Assembly (NCBI GenBank): GCA_041306075.1
Contig: JBFYKH010000026.1
Span: 1-33,816, forward strand
Source: JAHIYG01 sp041306075
GTDB lineage: Archaea; Altiarchaeota; Altiarchaeia; IMC4; SCGC-AAA252-I15
Reading direction: 5' to 3'
DNA length: 33,816 nucleotides
Below the pieces are notes generated by a model that was not told the DNA's origin, searched no databases, and worked only from the letters and a program-made list of their open reading frames with translations. Numbering within the stretch: the stretch's first letter is position 1; every line of letters starts with the position of its first letter. A program made the position numbers and the translations under genes. Positions 8,018 to 14,745 of this stretch are shown here, piece by piece.

Positions 8018-8899
8018 TCAATCACCCGCCAGGAGGCGGATGCCCTCCTCAAGGGTTTTCTTCGGCCTCCACCCCAGGCTGAGGAGGCCGGCGTTCCCGG
8101 AGTATATCTCCGAGACGTCCGCCCTGACGCGGGCCTTGTCGACCAGGATGCACGGACTCCTGCCCATGACGCGGCCGGCCGCCTTCACGACGTCCTCTAG
8201 AAGCAGGCTCTCGCCTCCGCCGACGTTGCAGACCGACAGGCCTGCCGGCCGCCGGCCGATGATGAGCATGTACGCTTCCACAAGGTCCCGGACCGCAAGG
8301 AAGTCCCTCCGGAGGGTGACGTCGCCGACCATGACCCGGTCGCCCCTCCTCAGCTGCGAGACGACGCCGGGCATGAAGTACTCCTCCGACTGCCCCGGCC
8401 CGTAGACGTTGAACTGCCGGAGTATGCAGAAGGGGAGGCCAGAGTCCGCCTGCAGCGCACGAACGAACTCCTCCGCCACCCTCTTCGAGCGGCCGTACGT
8501 GTTGGCTGGGGCGAGCGGGTGGCTTTCGTCCACCGGCAGGCGGACGGGGGCGCCGTAGACCTTCGACGACGACGCGAGTATGAACTGCGCCCCGTGCTCG
8601 GCGGCGTACTTCGCCGCATGGTACGCGCCGACCGAGTTGACGTCGTATGTGCGCAGGTAGTCCCTCCCCGCCCGGGGGATGGATGCTATCGCCGCCAGGT
8701 GGACGACGGAGTCGACCTTCCCGGGCAGCTTCGAATAGCCGGCCGGCTTCGAAACGTCGAGCCTCCTGTGCCCGACCCCAGGGACATTCGCGTCCCTCAG
8801 GTCCGCCCCGTACACGGCGAACCCGCCGTCGAGCAGCCCCTTGCATAGGTGCCGGCCGATGAATCCGCCGTAGCCTGTTACGAGAACCCTACCAGTCAA
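8018..8899 (-). CDS. NDP-4-keto-6-deoxysugar reductase-like SDR (Rmd-like)
   Basis: A 293-residue SDR starting with TTG at 8899, preceded by a GGGGCAGGA purine stretch and overlapping the upstream gene by 11 bases. It has a Rossmann GYGGFIGRHL at residues 9-18, an 'ASSSKVYG' strand and the catalytic pair Y135-x3-K139. 'LRQFNVYGPGQSEEYFMPGVV' and 'DKARVRADVSEIY...LGWRP' closely resemble the C-terminal signature of GDP-4-keto-6-deoxy-D-mannose reductase (Rmd). Coupling to a 4,6-dehydratase upstream fits a two-step 6-deoxysugar pathway. The sugar could be rhamnose-like or a 6-deoxyheptose. Specificity is inference. Confidence 0.75.
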   Translation of the reverse strand: MTGRVLVTGYGGFIGRHLCKGLLDGGFAVYGADLRDANVPGVGHRRLDVSKPAGYSKLPGKVDSVVHLAAIASIPRAGRDYLRTYDVNSVGAYHAAKYAAEHGAQFILASSSKVYGAPVRLPVDESHPLAPANTYGRSKRVAEEFVRALQADSGLPFCILRQFNVYGPGQSEEYFMPGVVSQLRRGDRVMVGDVTLRRDFLAVRDLVEAYMLIIGRRPAGLSVCNVGGGESLLLEDVVKAAGRVMGRSPCILVDKARVRADVSEIYSGNAGLLSLGWRPKKTLEEGIRLLAGD

Positions 8900-9959
8900 T
8901 CCTGCCCCACCACTTGTCGCGGTTGTCCGCGTAGTACCTTATCGTCTCCCTTACCCCGTACTCGCGGTCGAACTTCGGCTTCCACCCGGTCTGCCGCTTC
9001 ATCTTCCCGTAGTCGACCCCCAGGCGCATGAGGTCGGTGCCCTTCGGCCTGTACCTGCTCCTGACCTGCTTCACCTTCACGCCGCTCCAGTAGCCTTCGG
9101 CCTCGCCGACGTCCAGGATGAAGCGCGCCCAGTCGCCTATGGATATGTCCTCCCCGTAGCCGTACGAGTACGTCTCGCCGGGCCGGCCCTTCAGGGCCGC
9201 ATATATGTGGCCCCTCACGCCGTCGAGGACGTATGTGAAGTCCCGGGTGGGCTCAAGCGCGCCGAGCAGGACCTCCTTCTTGCTGAGGGCCTGCGTTATT
9301 ATCGTGCCGGTCACGTACCTGGGGTTCTGGCGGGGCCCGTAGTTGTTGAACATGCGGGTGACGACCACCGGCAGTCCGTAGGCCTTGTGGTAGTTCCTGC
9401 ACAGGAAGTCCCCCGCGACCTTCGAGACCGCGTACGGGCTCTCCGGGTTGAGTGGACTCTTCTCGTTGAACACGATTATGCCGTTGTCCCTGAACTTGTA
9501 GAGGTCCTTCATCTCCTCCATCATGTTCCCGAACTCCTCGCTCGTGCCTGCGAAGTCGAGGACGCCGATTTCCAGGTCGAGGTCCACGATGGCCTGCAGG
9601 AGGTTCATCGTCCCGTAGATGTTGGACTGGAACGTCTCGTAGGGCCTCCGCCAGCTTTCGCCGACGTGCGCCTGCGCGCCTATGTGGAATATTATGGGCT
9701 TGTCAGCGCCGCCGTCCTTGAGGGCCTTCACGGCCAGACGCACCGCCAGCGGGTCCGCGAGGTCGCCCCTGTGGGCCTTAATCTGCCTCATTAGCGGGCT
9801 GATGTTCTTCATCTCACCGCTCGACGTCGCCCTGATGAACACGTGCACGTCGGCGCCGGCGCCGACGAGGGCCTCCGTCAGATGGCTGCCTATGAACCCG
9901 TCCGCGCCCGTGACGAGAACGGTCCTGCCTTCAAGCCTCCTGGCTAGACTGTCGTCCAT
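8889..9959 (-). CDS. NDP-sugar 4,6-dehydratase (GMD/LegB-like SDR)
   Basis: A 356-residue extended SDR. The NAD motif GADGFIGS lies at residues 18-25. The dehydratase-type active site is 'GTSEEFG' (T139, S140, E141, E142) with Y176-x3-K180. 'RMFNNYGPRQNPRYVTGTIIT' and 'GALEPTRDFTYVLD' match the GDP-mannose 4,6-dehydratase and LegB (UDP-GlcNAc 4,6-dehydratase) group. The S/T-D/E-E pattern supports dehydration rather than simple epimerisation. It is the first sugar gene of the minus-strand operon, and a TATA-like box lies 28 nt before its ATG. The product would be a 4-keto-6-deoxy sugar for the Rmd-like enzyme downstream. Whether the substrate is GDP-mannose, GDP-heptose or a UDP sugar cannot be decided here. 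Confidence 0.78.
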   Translation of the reverse strand: MDDSLARRLEGRTVLVTGADGFIGSHLTEALVGAGADVHVFIRATSSGEMKNISPLMRQIKAHRGDLADPLAVRLAVKALKDGGADKPIIFHIGAQAHVGESWRRPYETFQSNIYGTMNLLQAIVDLDLEIGVLDFAGTSEEFGNMMEEMKDLYKFRDNGIIVFNEKSPLNPESPYAVSKVAGDFLCRNYHKAYGLPVVVTRMFNNYGPRQNPRYVTGTIITQALSKKEVLLGALEPTRDFTYVLDGVRGHIYAALKGRPGETYSYGYGEDISIGDWARFILDVGEAEGYWSGVKVKQVRSRYRPKGTDLMRLGVDYGKMKRQTGWKPKFDREYGVRETIRYYADNRDKWWGRIDW

Positions 9960-9982
9960 ACCGAAAGATATTTGCTGCGCGG

Positions 9983-9991
9983 TATATTAAG
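9983..9991 (-). promoter_or_regulatory. TATA-like box for the 4,6-dehydratase operon
   Basis: On the minus strand this reads CTTAATATA, centred about 28 nt before the ATG at 9959. It overlaps the last codons of the transporter-like gene upstream. It probably gives a leaderless message for the sugar operon. Inference from spacing. Confidence 0.5.
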
Positions 9992-10337
9992 GGTGGGAAA
10001 GGCCGATGACGCTTACCCCCAGGACGATAAGGCATATCCCCGCCCACTTGAGGGCGTTCATCTTTTCCCCCAGGTATTTCACGGACAGGATGCACACCCA
10101 CACGTATCCGGTGGAGACGAGCGGGAATAGGACTGACAGCTCTCCCCCCCGGACACCGACGACGTAGAAGACCGTGGAGACCCCGTATATGAGGACTCCC
10201 GTGAACAGCTCCCTGTTCGTGACGATGGACCTGATGTCCCGGTGGAGCTTGACCGCGCCGCGCTTGAAATAGAGCGAGCCGAACGAGCCCAGGAACGAGG
10301 CGAACATTATCAGCCCCGCCGCCCACAGTTCAGTCAT
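9987..10337 (-). CDS. EamA/SMR-type small membrane protein, ArnE/ArnF-like (subunit 2)
   Basis: A 116-residue protein with four predicted transmembrane helices, the size of ArnE/ArnF and EmrE subunits. It has the EamA pattern 'GELSVLFPLVSTGYVWVCIL' in helix 3 and 'ALKWAGICLIVLGVSVIGL' in helix 4, both seen in its neighbour at 10330. Its ATG overlaps the neighbour's stop by 8 bases (ATGACTGA), so the two are probably made together as a heterodimer. In bacteria ArnE/ArnF move undecaprenyl-phosphate aminoarabinose across the membrane. Here a role in flipping polyprenyl-phosphate sugars is inferred from the adjacent DPM1-like and GT-C genes. A multidrug-type SMR function is less likely in this context. 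Confidence 0.72.
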   Translation of the reverse strand: MTELWAAGLIMFASFLGSFGSLYFKRGAVKLHRDIRSIVTNRELFTGVLIYGVSTVFYVVGVRGGELSVLFPLVSTGYVWVCILSVKYLGEKMNALKWAGICLIVLGVSVIGLSHP

Positions 10338-10701
10338 CCTTTCCCCCGCGGCTCCCTACTCCGATTGCCGTCACGCCGGCGACGACGAGGAGGACCCCCG
10401 CCCACTTCATCGGATTCATCGAGTCCGACGGGAAGAAGTAGGGCGACGCCAGCGACACCCAGATGAAGTTCATCGCGTAGACCGGGTACAGGACGGACAG
10501 CTCCCCGTACTTGAGCGCTATGACGAGGACGATGGCGCTCACCCCGTATAGGAAGTAGCCGCCGATGAGGGGGATGTTGGTGACGAGCGAATATGCGTCC
10601 AGGCTGAGGGAGTTCACCCCCGACTTGAGGAGAATCTGCCCGGTAGCCGCCAGGAGGGTGCTCGCGAACACCAGTCCTATGGCCCAGAGTCGAGTGCGCA
10701 T
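10330..10701 (-). CDS. EamA/SMR-type small membrane protein, ArnE-like (subunit 1)
   Basis: A 123-residue protein with four predicted transmembrane helices. Helix 1 contains 'LVFASTLLAATGQILLK', close to 'LVFASLLSVAGQ' as I recall it for E. coli ArnE. Helix 3 and its loop have 'LSVLYPVYAMNFIWVSLAS', resembling ArnE 'YPMLSLNFVWVTLA'. The last helix is 'MKWAGVLLVVAGVTAIG'. ATG at 10701 is chosen because the protein begins there with helix 1; the long frame upstream runs antisense through transaldolase. A TATA-like box lies about 23 nt upstream in the divergent intergenic region. It is the likely partner of the overlapping 116-residue protein, forming a lipid-phosphate-sugar flippase by inference. 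Confidence 0.75.
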   Translation of the reverse strand: MRTRLWAIGLVFASTLLAATGQILLKSGVNSLSLDAYSLVTNIPLIGGYFLYGVSAIVLVIALKYGELSVLYPVYAMNFIWVSLASPYFFPSDSMNPMKWAGVLLVVAGVTAIGVGSRGGKDD

Positions 10702-10717
10702 AATCCACCATGCGGGA

Positions 10718-10730
10718 GAGATATATAATG
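10718..10730. promoter_or_regulatory. Shared divergent TATA element (transporter pair / heptose operon)
   Basis: The near-palindromic GATATATAATG stretch lies between divergent starts at 10701 (minus) and 10769 (plus). On the minus side it is about 23 nt from the ATG, giving a leaderless message. On the plus side it would place the transcript start near 10749, leaving a short leader that contains the GAGGTGG ribosome-binding site. A second AT stretch (AATATATT, 10741-10748) is also present. Confidence 0.5.
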
Positions 10731-10757
10731 AGTTCCTTCCAATATATTCGCACAATC

Positions 10758-10764
10758 GAGGTGG
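10758..10764 (+). promoter_or_regulatory. Ribosome-binding site deciding the GTG start of transaldolase
   Basis: GAGGTGG matches the archaeal anti-Shine-Dalgarno complement and ends 4 nt before GTG at 10769. It fixes the non-ATG start, since no ATG precedes the conserved 'FFIDTAN' strand in a sensible position. Confidence 0.65.
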
Positions 10765-10768
10765 TTGC

Positions 10769-11428
10769 GTGAAATTCTTCATAGATACGGCCAACATAGA
10801 GGAGATAAAGGCCGCGAAATCCTGGGGCATACTGGACGGAGTGACGACGAACCCGACCCTCTTCGCTAAGGAGGACTGCGAGTTCAGGGCGGGGGCGAAA
10901 TCCATCCTCTCCGCCGTGGATGGGCCTGTGAGCCTCGAGGCCGTCAGCCTCGACGCGGAGGGCATGCTCAGGGAGGCGCGCGACCTCGCCAAGCTCGGCA
11001 AGAACGTCGTCGTCAAGATACCGATGACGCAGGAGGGCATAAAGGCGGTGAGGCAGCTGTCCTCCGAGGGCATCAAGACCAACGTAACGCTCGTCTTCAG
11101 CGCCAACCAGGCGCTCATCGCCGCCAAGGCGGGGGCGACATACGTGAGCCCGTTCATAGGCCGCCTCGACGACCAGGGCTGGGACGGGATGCAGCTCATC
11201 GCGGACATACTCATGATGTTCGAGCACTACGGCCTCAGGACCGAGGTCATCGCGGCGAGCGTCAGGGACCCCATCCACGTCGCCGACTGCGCCAAGCTCG
11301 GCTGCCACGTGGTCACCGTGCCGTTCACGGTCCTCAGGAAGATGTTCAGCCACACGCTCACGGACATAGGGATCCAGAAGTTCCTCGAGGACTGGAAGAA
11401 GGTCGAGGGCAAATGCAAGGCGAAATAG
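10769..11428 (+). CDS. tal: Transaldolase (short MipB/TalC type)
   Basis: A 219-residue protein, the usual length of the short decameric transaldolase/fructose-6-phosphate aldolase subfamily. It begins 'KFFIDTANIEEIK' with D6, has 'DGVTTNPTL' at 23-31, and 'VVVKIPMT' with the Schiff-base lysine K83. The C-terminus has 'DCAKLGCHVVTVPFTVL'. It would exchange three-carbon units among fructose-6-P, erythrose-4-P and sedoheptulose-7-P. GTG start at 10769 with a strong ribosome-binding site. It overlaps gmhA by 16 bases and heads a three-gene operon ending in GmhB. That context suggests its main job is supplying sedoheptulose-7-phosphate for heptose synthesis. Transaldolase and F6P aldolase activity cannot be told apart reliably by eye. 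Confidence 0.88.
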   Translation: MKFFIDTANIEEIKAAKSWGILDGVTTNPTLFAKEDCEFRAGAKSILSAVDGPVSLEAVSLDAEGMLREARDLAKLGKNVVVKIPMTQEGIKAVRQLSSEGIKTNVTLVFSANQALIAAKAGATYVSPFIGRLDDQGWDGMQLIADILMMFEHYGLRTEVIAASVRDPIHVADCAKLGCHVVTVPFTVLRKMFSHTLTDIGIQKFLEDWKKVEGKCKAK

Positions 11429-11973
11429 GGAAGGCCCTGGCGGAGAGCGCGAAGGCCAGGGAGAGCCTCCGGGCCGCCGACATAGATGCGGCCGCGAGAA
11501 TCATCGTCTCCGCGTACAGGGCGGGGGGGAAGGTGCTCATCGCAGGCAACGGCGGCAGCGCCGCCGACAGCCAGCACATGGCCGCGGAGCTCGTTGGAAG
11601 GTACGTGAGGGAGAGGCCGCCCCTGCCGGCGGTCGCGCTCACGACAGACACCTCGATACTCACCGCCCTCGCCAACGACTACGGGGCGGAGCACATTTTC
11701 GCAAGGCAGGTGGAGGCGCTCGGCAGGGAGGGAGACGTCCTCGTCGCCTTCTCAACTAGCGGCACCTCCGCCAACGTCATCAGGGCGGTGGAAGCCGCCA
11801 GGAAGAGGCGCATGAAGGTGGTGGGGTTCACGGGTGCCGGAGGGGCGAAGCTGAAGGGCCTGTGCGACGCCTGCATAACCGTCGACTCGGCCGAGACGCC
11901 GAGGATACAGGAGGCCCACATCACCGCCGCCCACATAATATGCGGCCTCGTAGAGGACGCGCTGTCGCGATGA
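11413..11973 (+). CDS. gmhA: Sedoheptulose-7-phosphate isomerase (phosphoheptose isomerase)
   Basis: A 186-residue SIS-domain protein of GmhA length. It carries the GmhA phosphate-binding loop 'GNGGSAADSQHMAAEL' at 45-60 with H55 and E59, 'TTDTSILTALANDYG' and the second SIS loop 'FSTSGTSANV'. The C-terminal helix has Q166, H169 and H174 ('QEAHITAAHI'), corresponding to the catalytic Gln/His positions of the family. It converts sedoheptulose-7-P to glycero-manno-heptose-7-P. ATG at 11413 lies inside the transaldolase 3' end, and the stop overlaps the GmhB start as ATGA, so all three genes are tightly coupled. The family assignment is firm; the stereochemistry of the product (alpha/beta, D/L branch) is inferred from known pathways. 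Confidence 0.92.
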   Translation: MQGEIGKALAESAKARESLRAADIDAAARIIVSAYRAGGKVLIAGNGGSAADSQHMAAELVGRYVRERPPLPAVALTTDTSILTALANDYGAEHIFARQVEALGREGDVLVAFSTSGTSANVIRAVEAARKRRMKVVGFTGAGGAKLKGLCDACITVDSAETPRIQEAHITAAHIICGLVEDALSR

Positions 11974-12503
11974 CAAACCGCGCCGTCTTCCTAGACCGCG
12001 ACGGCACCATCAACGAGCACGTCGAAGGCCACGTGACGTCGCAGGAGGAGTTCAAGTTCCTCCCCAACAGCCTCGAAGCCCTGAGGCTCCTCGCAGCCTC
12101 CGAGTACAAGGTAATCGTCGTCACGAACCAGAGCGCCGTCGCAAGGGGCCTGATGAGCGGGGAGGCCCTTGAGGGGATGCACGCGCGGATGCTCTGGGAC
12201 GTGGAGTCCGCCGGCGGCCGCATAGACGGCATCTACTCCTGCCTCCACCACCCCGACGACCGGTGCGGCTGCAGGAAGCCGATGACCGGCCTCGTGGAGC
12301 TAGCGGCCGAGACGTTCAGGCTGGACCTGAAGGGGTCGTGGTTCGTGGGCGACAACACCAAGGACGTGGAGACAGGCGCCCGGGCGGGCGCAAGGACCAT
12401 ACTCGTCGCGACCGGCCTGGGGGGGAGGGACGGGCTCCACAAGACCAAGCCCACATACGAGGCCAGGGACCTCCTGGAGGCCGCGGAACTGATACTCCGG
12501 TGA
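11970..12503 (+). CDS. gmhB: Heptose-1,7-bisphosphate 7-phosphatase (HAD family)
   Basis: A 177-residue HAD phosphatase. The nucleophile motif is 'FLDRDGTIN' with D9 and D11, followed by 'VVTNQSAVARG'. The zinc loop is CxH...CxC (C91, H93, C99, C101), which distinguishes GmhB from histidinol-phosphate phosphatases less reliably but is present in full. Then comes K103, and 'FVGDNTKDVETG' at 125-136. It removes the 7-phosphate from heptose-1,7-bisphosphate before nucleotidylation. It starts with the ATGA overlap from gmhA. The kinase (HddA/HldE-type) and nucleotidyltransferase (HddC-type) needed for a complete pathway are not in this window and may lie upstream of base 1. Confidence 0.88.
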   Translation: MTNRAVFLDRDGTINEHVEGHVTSQEEFKFLPNSLEALRLLAASEYKVIVVTNQSAVARGLMSGEALEGMHARMLWDVESAGGRIDGIYSCLHHPDDRCGCRKPMTGLVELAAETFRLDLKGSWFVGDNTKDVETGARAGARTILVATGLGGRDGLHKTKPTYEARDLLEAAELILR

Positions 12504-12506
12504 TAT

Positions 12507-12518
12507 CTTTATATAAGG
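12507..12518 (+). promoter_or_regulatory. TATA-like box before the Lon-like ATPase
   Basis: CTTTATATAAGG is a strong palindromic TATA-like sequence. Its centre is only about 20 nt from the first ATG (12532), shorter than the 25-30 nt seen at other genes here. That raises the possibility that the transcript begins after 12532 and translation starts at the in-frame ATG at 12574. Confidence 0.55.
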
Positions 12519-12531
12519 TATATACTATTCG

Positions 12532-13920
12532 ATGGTTAGGAGGGAGTCTCAGGGGCCGGCGCAGCTTGAGGGCATGGAGACCACCAAGGACGTCAGGATA
12601 CCGAAGGACGTCCTCGACCAGGTCATCGGCCAGCCGTCCGCGGTCAAGAAGGTGAGGCTGGCGGTCAAACAGAGGAGGCACCTCCTCCTCGTCGGGCCGC
12701 CCGGTGTCGGCAAGAGCATGCTCGCGCAGGGCCTTGCGAACCACCTCGGCAAGCCGACGGAGCAGGTTAACGTAGTCCACAACCCCTCGAACATGCAGAA
12801 GCCCTACGTCGAGGCCGTGAAGCACTCAAGCAACGTGAAGCTCGTCTTCCCGGAGGATGTGCCGCCGTACGTCGCGGAGCAGCTCGGATTCAAGTGCCCG
12901 GTCTGCGGGGCCATGGGGCGCTTCGACGCCACCGTGTGCGGCAAGTGCGGGACGGACAGGCTGAAGCGGGTCGCCAGGAGGGATGAGATACGGGCGTCAA
13001 GGCACGGCGCAGACGGCGTCGAACACGTCCTCGTCTACCAGCGGAGGGGGCTGAAGGTCGCGGTGATAGGCGAGAACCTGGAGGCCGGCCTCAGGGACGC
13101 CGGCAGGAGATTGATGCACACCATCGTCCCCGTCTTACGGAAGAACTTCGTCCACGCAACCGGGGCGAGCGAGGTCGAGCTCCTCGGCGACGTCAGGCAC
13201 GACCCATACGGGATGGACCCGAAGATAGGCACCCCGGCATACCTGCGCGTCGTGCCGGGCGCCATACACGAGGCCCATGAGGGCGTCCTCTTCATCGACG
13301 AGCTCCCGCACCTCGGGGACCTCCAGAACTACATCCTGACAGCCATGCAGGAGAGGAAGTTCCCGATAACCGGGAGGAACCCGCAGAGCGGGGGCGCCTC
13401 CATCAAGGTGGAGGACGTCCCCTGCGACTTCGTCTTCGTCGGCGCCTGCAACATAAAGGACGTCCAGGACATACTCTCGCCCCTCCGCTCCAGGATACTC
13501 GGCAACGGCTACGAGATACTGCTTGAGACGTCGATGGAGGACACCCCCGGAAACCGGGCGTGCATGACCCAGTTCGTCGCCCAGGAGATAGTCAAGGACG
13601 GGAAGATACCCCACGCCACGAGGGAGGCTGTGGAGGACATCATCAAGGAGGCCGGGAAGAGGGCGAGGATGGTGGACGACCAGCGGAACAGCCTCACCCT
13701 CAGGCTAAGGGACCTCGGAGGGGTCATCAGGCTCGCAGGCGACTTCGCGAAGGACGAGGGGTCGGAGTACATAGAGCCCAAACACGTCAAGGACGCCATA
13801 GACCAGTCGAAGCCGATAGAGTACCAGCTTCAGGAGCGCTACGGCAGCGTCTGGAAGGGCATAGAGAAGGACCAGATAATCAACCCCGAGTACGGGAAGA
13901 CGGGGTCGAGCTACGGCTGA
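12532..13920 (+). CDS. LonB-like AAA+ ATPase with zinc-ribbon insert and no protease domain
   Basis: A 462-residue AAA+ protein resembling the ATPase half of archaeal LonB. Walker A is GPPGVGKS (55-62), Walker B VLFIDE (252-257) and sensor 1 'VGACNI' (303-308). There is a possible arginine finger in 'LRSR' (318-321) and a sensor-2 helix in 'LTLRLRDLGG'. The Lon-specific stretch 'LLGDVRHDPYG' with 'GTPAYLRVVPGAIHEAHEG' is clear. Between Walker A and B, where LonB has transmembrane helices, there is a four-Cys zinc ribbon (C122, C125, C136, C139). The protein stops after 'KPIEYQLQERYG', where the Ser-Lys protease domain should begin, and no frameshift remnant follows. GINS starts 2 nt later. 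ATG 12532 or 12574 may be the start. Function unknown: a chaperone, remodeller or replication-linked ATPase are all possible. Confidence 0.8.
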   Translation: MVRRESQGPAQLEGMETTKDVRIPKDVLDQVIGQPSAVKKVRLAVKQRRHLLLVGPPGVGKSMLAQGLANHLGKPTEQVNVVHNPSNMQKPYVEAVKHSSNVKLVFPEDVPPYVAEQLGFKCPVCGAMGRFDATVCGKCGTDRLKRVARRDEIRASRHGADGVEHVLVYQRRGLKVAVIGENLEAGLRDAGRRLMHTIVPVLRKNFVHATGASEVELLGDVRHDPYGMDPKIGTPAYLRVVPGAIHEAHEGVLFIDELPHLGDLQNYILTAMQERKFPITGRNPQSGGASIKVEDVPCDFVFVGACNIKDVQDILSPLRSRILGNGYEILLETSMEDTPGNRACMTQFVAQEIVKDGKIPHATREAVEDIIKEAGKRARMVDDQRNSLTLRLRDLGGVIRLAGDFAKDEGSEYIEPKHVKDAIDQSKPIEYQLQERYGSVWKGIEKDQIINPEYGKTGSSYG

Positions 13921-13922
13921 AC

Positions 13923-14420
13923 ATGATATCATACGCCGATGTGGAGAAGGCATATAGGATGGAGAGGGTGAATCCGACCCTGCAGAAGCTGCCGGACGGC
14001 TTCTATGATGAGGCCAGGCTCCTGGCGGACAGCCCCGGGGTCGGGGAGTACCGTAGCATCATAATGGAGTACATAGGGAAGATACACTACCACAGGAGCA
14101 ACAAGGTCATCCACTACGCCGGCCGGGCCGAGGCGAACTCGAAGCCGCCGGACAACATGATGCGGCAGGAGATGACGCTCTACAAGGCTATACTGGACGC
14201 AGTCGCCGAGAACAGGGCGATGGTGCTGGAACGCAGGCTCCAGGAGCCAGAAGCGGAGAAGGCCAGGGAAACTGTGAAGGTGAAGCTGAAGCAGGCCCTG
14301 CAGGCGTTCACCGGCCCGGACATGAGGGAGTACGGCCCCTACAGGGAGGACGACGTCGTGGAAATCCCGAAGGACATCGCGGCCCTGCTACTTGAGGGGA
14401 AAGCCGCCGAAAACGCCTAG
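13923..14420 (+). CDS. DNA replication GINS complex subunit (Gins51/Sld5-like)
   Basis: A 165-residue protein. An alpha-helical A domain comprises 'YRMERVNPTLQKLPDGFYDEA' and a long helix 'YIGKIHYHRSNKVIHYAGRA'. It is followed by a small C-terminal B domain, 'YGPYREDDVVEIPKDIAALL', whose 'D-V-V-E-I/L-P' pattern is the classic archaeal GINS signature. GINS bridges the MCM helicase and Cdc45/RecJ-like protein in the replisome. ATG at 13923 follows the ATPase stop by 2 nt, so the genes are probably co-transcribed. It precedes L44e and S27e, a replication/translation neighbourhood known in many archaea. The A-then-B domain order supports Gins51 over Gins23, with moderate certainty. Confidence 0.78.
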   Translation: MISYADVEKAYRMERVNPTLQKLPDGFYDEARLLADSPGVGEYRSIIMEYIGKIHYHRSNKVIHYAGRAEANSKPPDNMMRQEMTLYKAILDAVAENRAMVLERRLQEPEAEKARETVKVKLKQALQAFTGPDMREYGPYREDDVVEIPKDIAALLLEGKAAENA

Positions 14421-14424
14421 GGCG

Positions 14425-14433
14425 CTTATAAAG
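14425..14433 (+). promoter_or_regulatory. TATA-like box for the L44e operon
   Basis: CTTATAAAG lies just after the GINS stop, centred about 32 nt before the L44e ATG. This would leave a leader of only about 5 nt. It suggests the ribosomal genes have a promoter separate from the ATPase-GINS unit. Confidence 0.5.
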
Positions 14434-14460
14434 GGGGGCTGCTTATTATATTGCTACCGG

Positions 14461-14745
14461 ATGAAAATCCCCGACAAGATCAGAACCAACTGCCCGCACT
14501 GCAACAAACACACCCTCCACAACGTGAAGGTGGCCAGGAAGGGGAAGGAGCGGAGCATGAACAGGGGCAGGAGAAAGTTCGAGGAGGTCAAGAGGGGATA
14601 CGGCGGGATGCCGAGGACGCCGAAGAAGCCCTGTTACAAGGTCGGCAAGAGGGTCGTCCTGCTCCTGGAGTGCGGCCAGTGCAAGAAGAAGCACCAGCGC
14701 CACCTCGCAGCCAGGACGAAGAAGGCCATGGAGGTCGGGCAATGA
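14461..14745 (+). CDS. rpl44e: 50S ribosomal protein L44e
   Basis: A 94-residue basic protein with the L44e zinc ribbon 'CPHCNKHTLHNV' near the N-terminus and 'ECGQCKKKH' near the C-terminus (four cysteines in two CxxC pairs). Between them is the conserved 'RGYGGMPRTPKKPCYKVGKR'. It is a component of the large ribosomal subunit near the E site. ATG at 14461 matches the family start ('MKIPDKIRTNCPHC'). Its stop overlaps the S27e start as ATGA, the usual archaeal L44e-S27e pair. Very secure identification. Confidence 0.96.
   Translation: MKIPDKIRTNCPHCNKHTLHNVKVARKGKERSMNRGRRKFEEVKRGYGGMPRTPKKPCYKVGKRVVLLLECGQCKKKHQRHLAARTKKAMEVGQ

Noticed and set aside
10334..11353. Antisense 339-codon frame over transaldolase
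   Set aside because: Transaldolase, GmhA and the small transporters explain this stretch with conserved motifs; the antisense frame has none.
12532..13920. Lon-like gene as a pseudogene truncated by frameshift
   Set aside because: No protease-domain remnant (Ser-Lys region) is seen in any frame after 13920; GINS follows at once.
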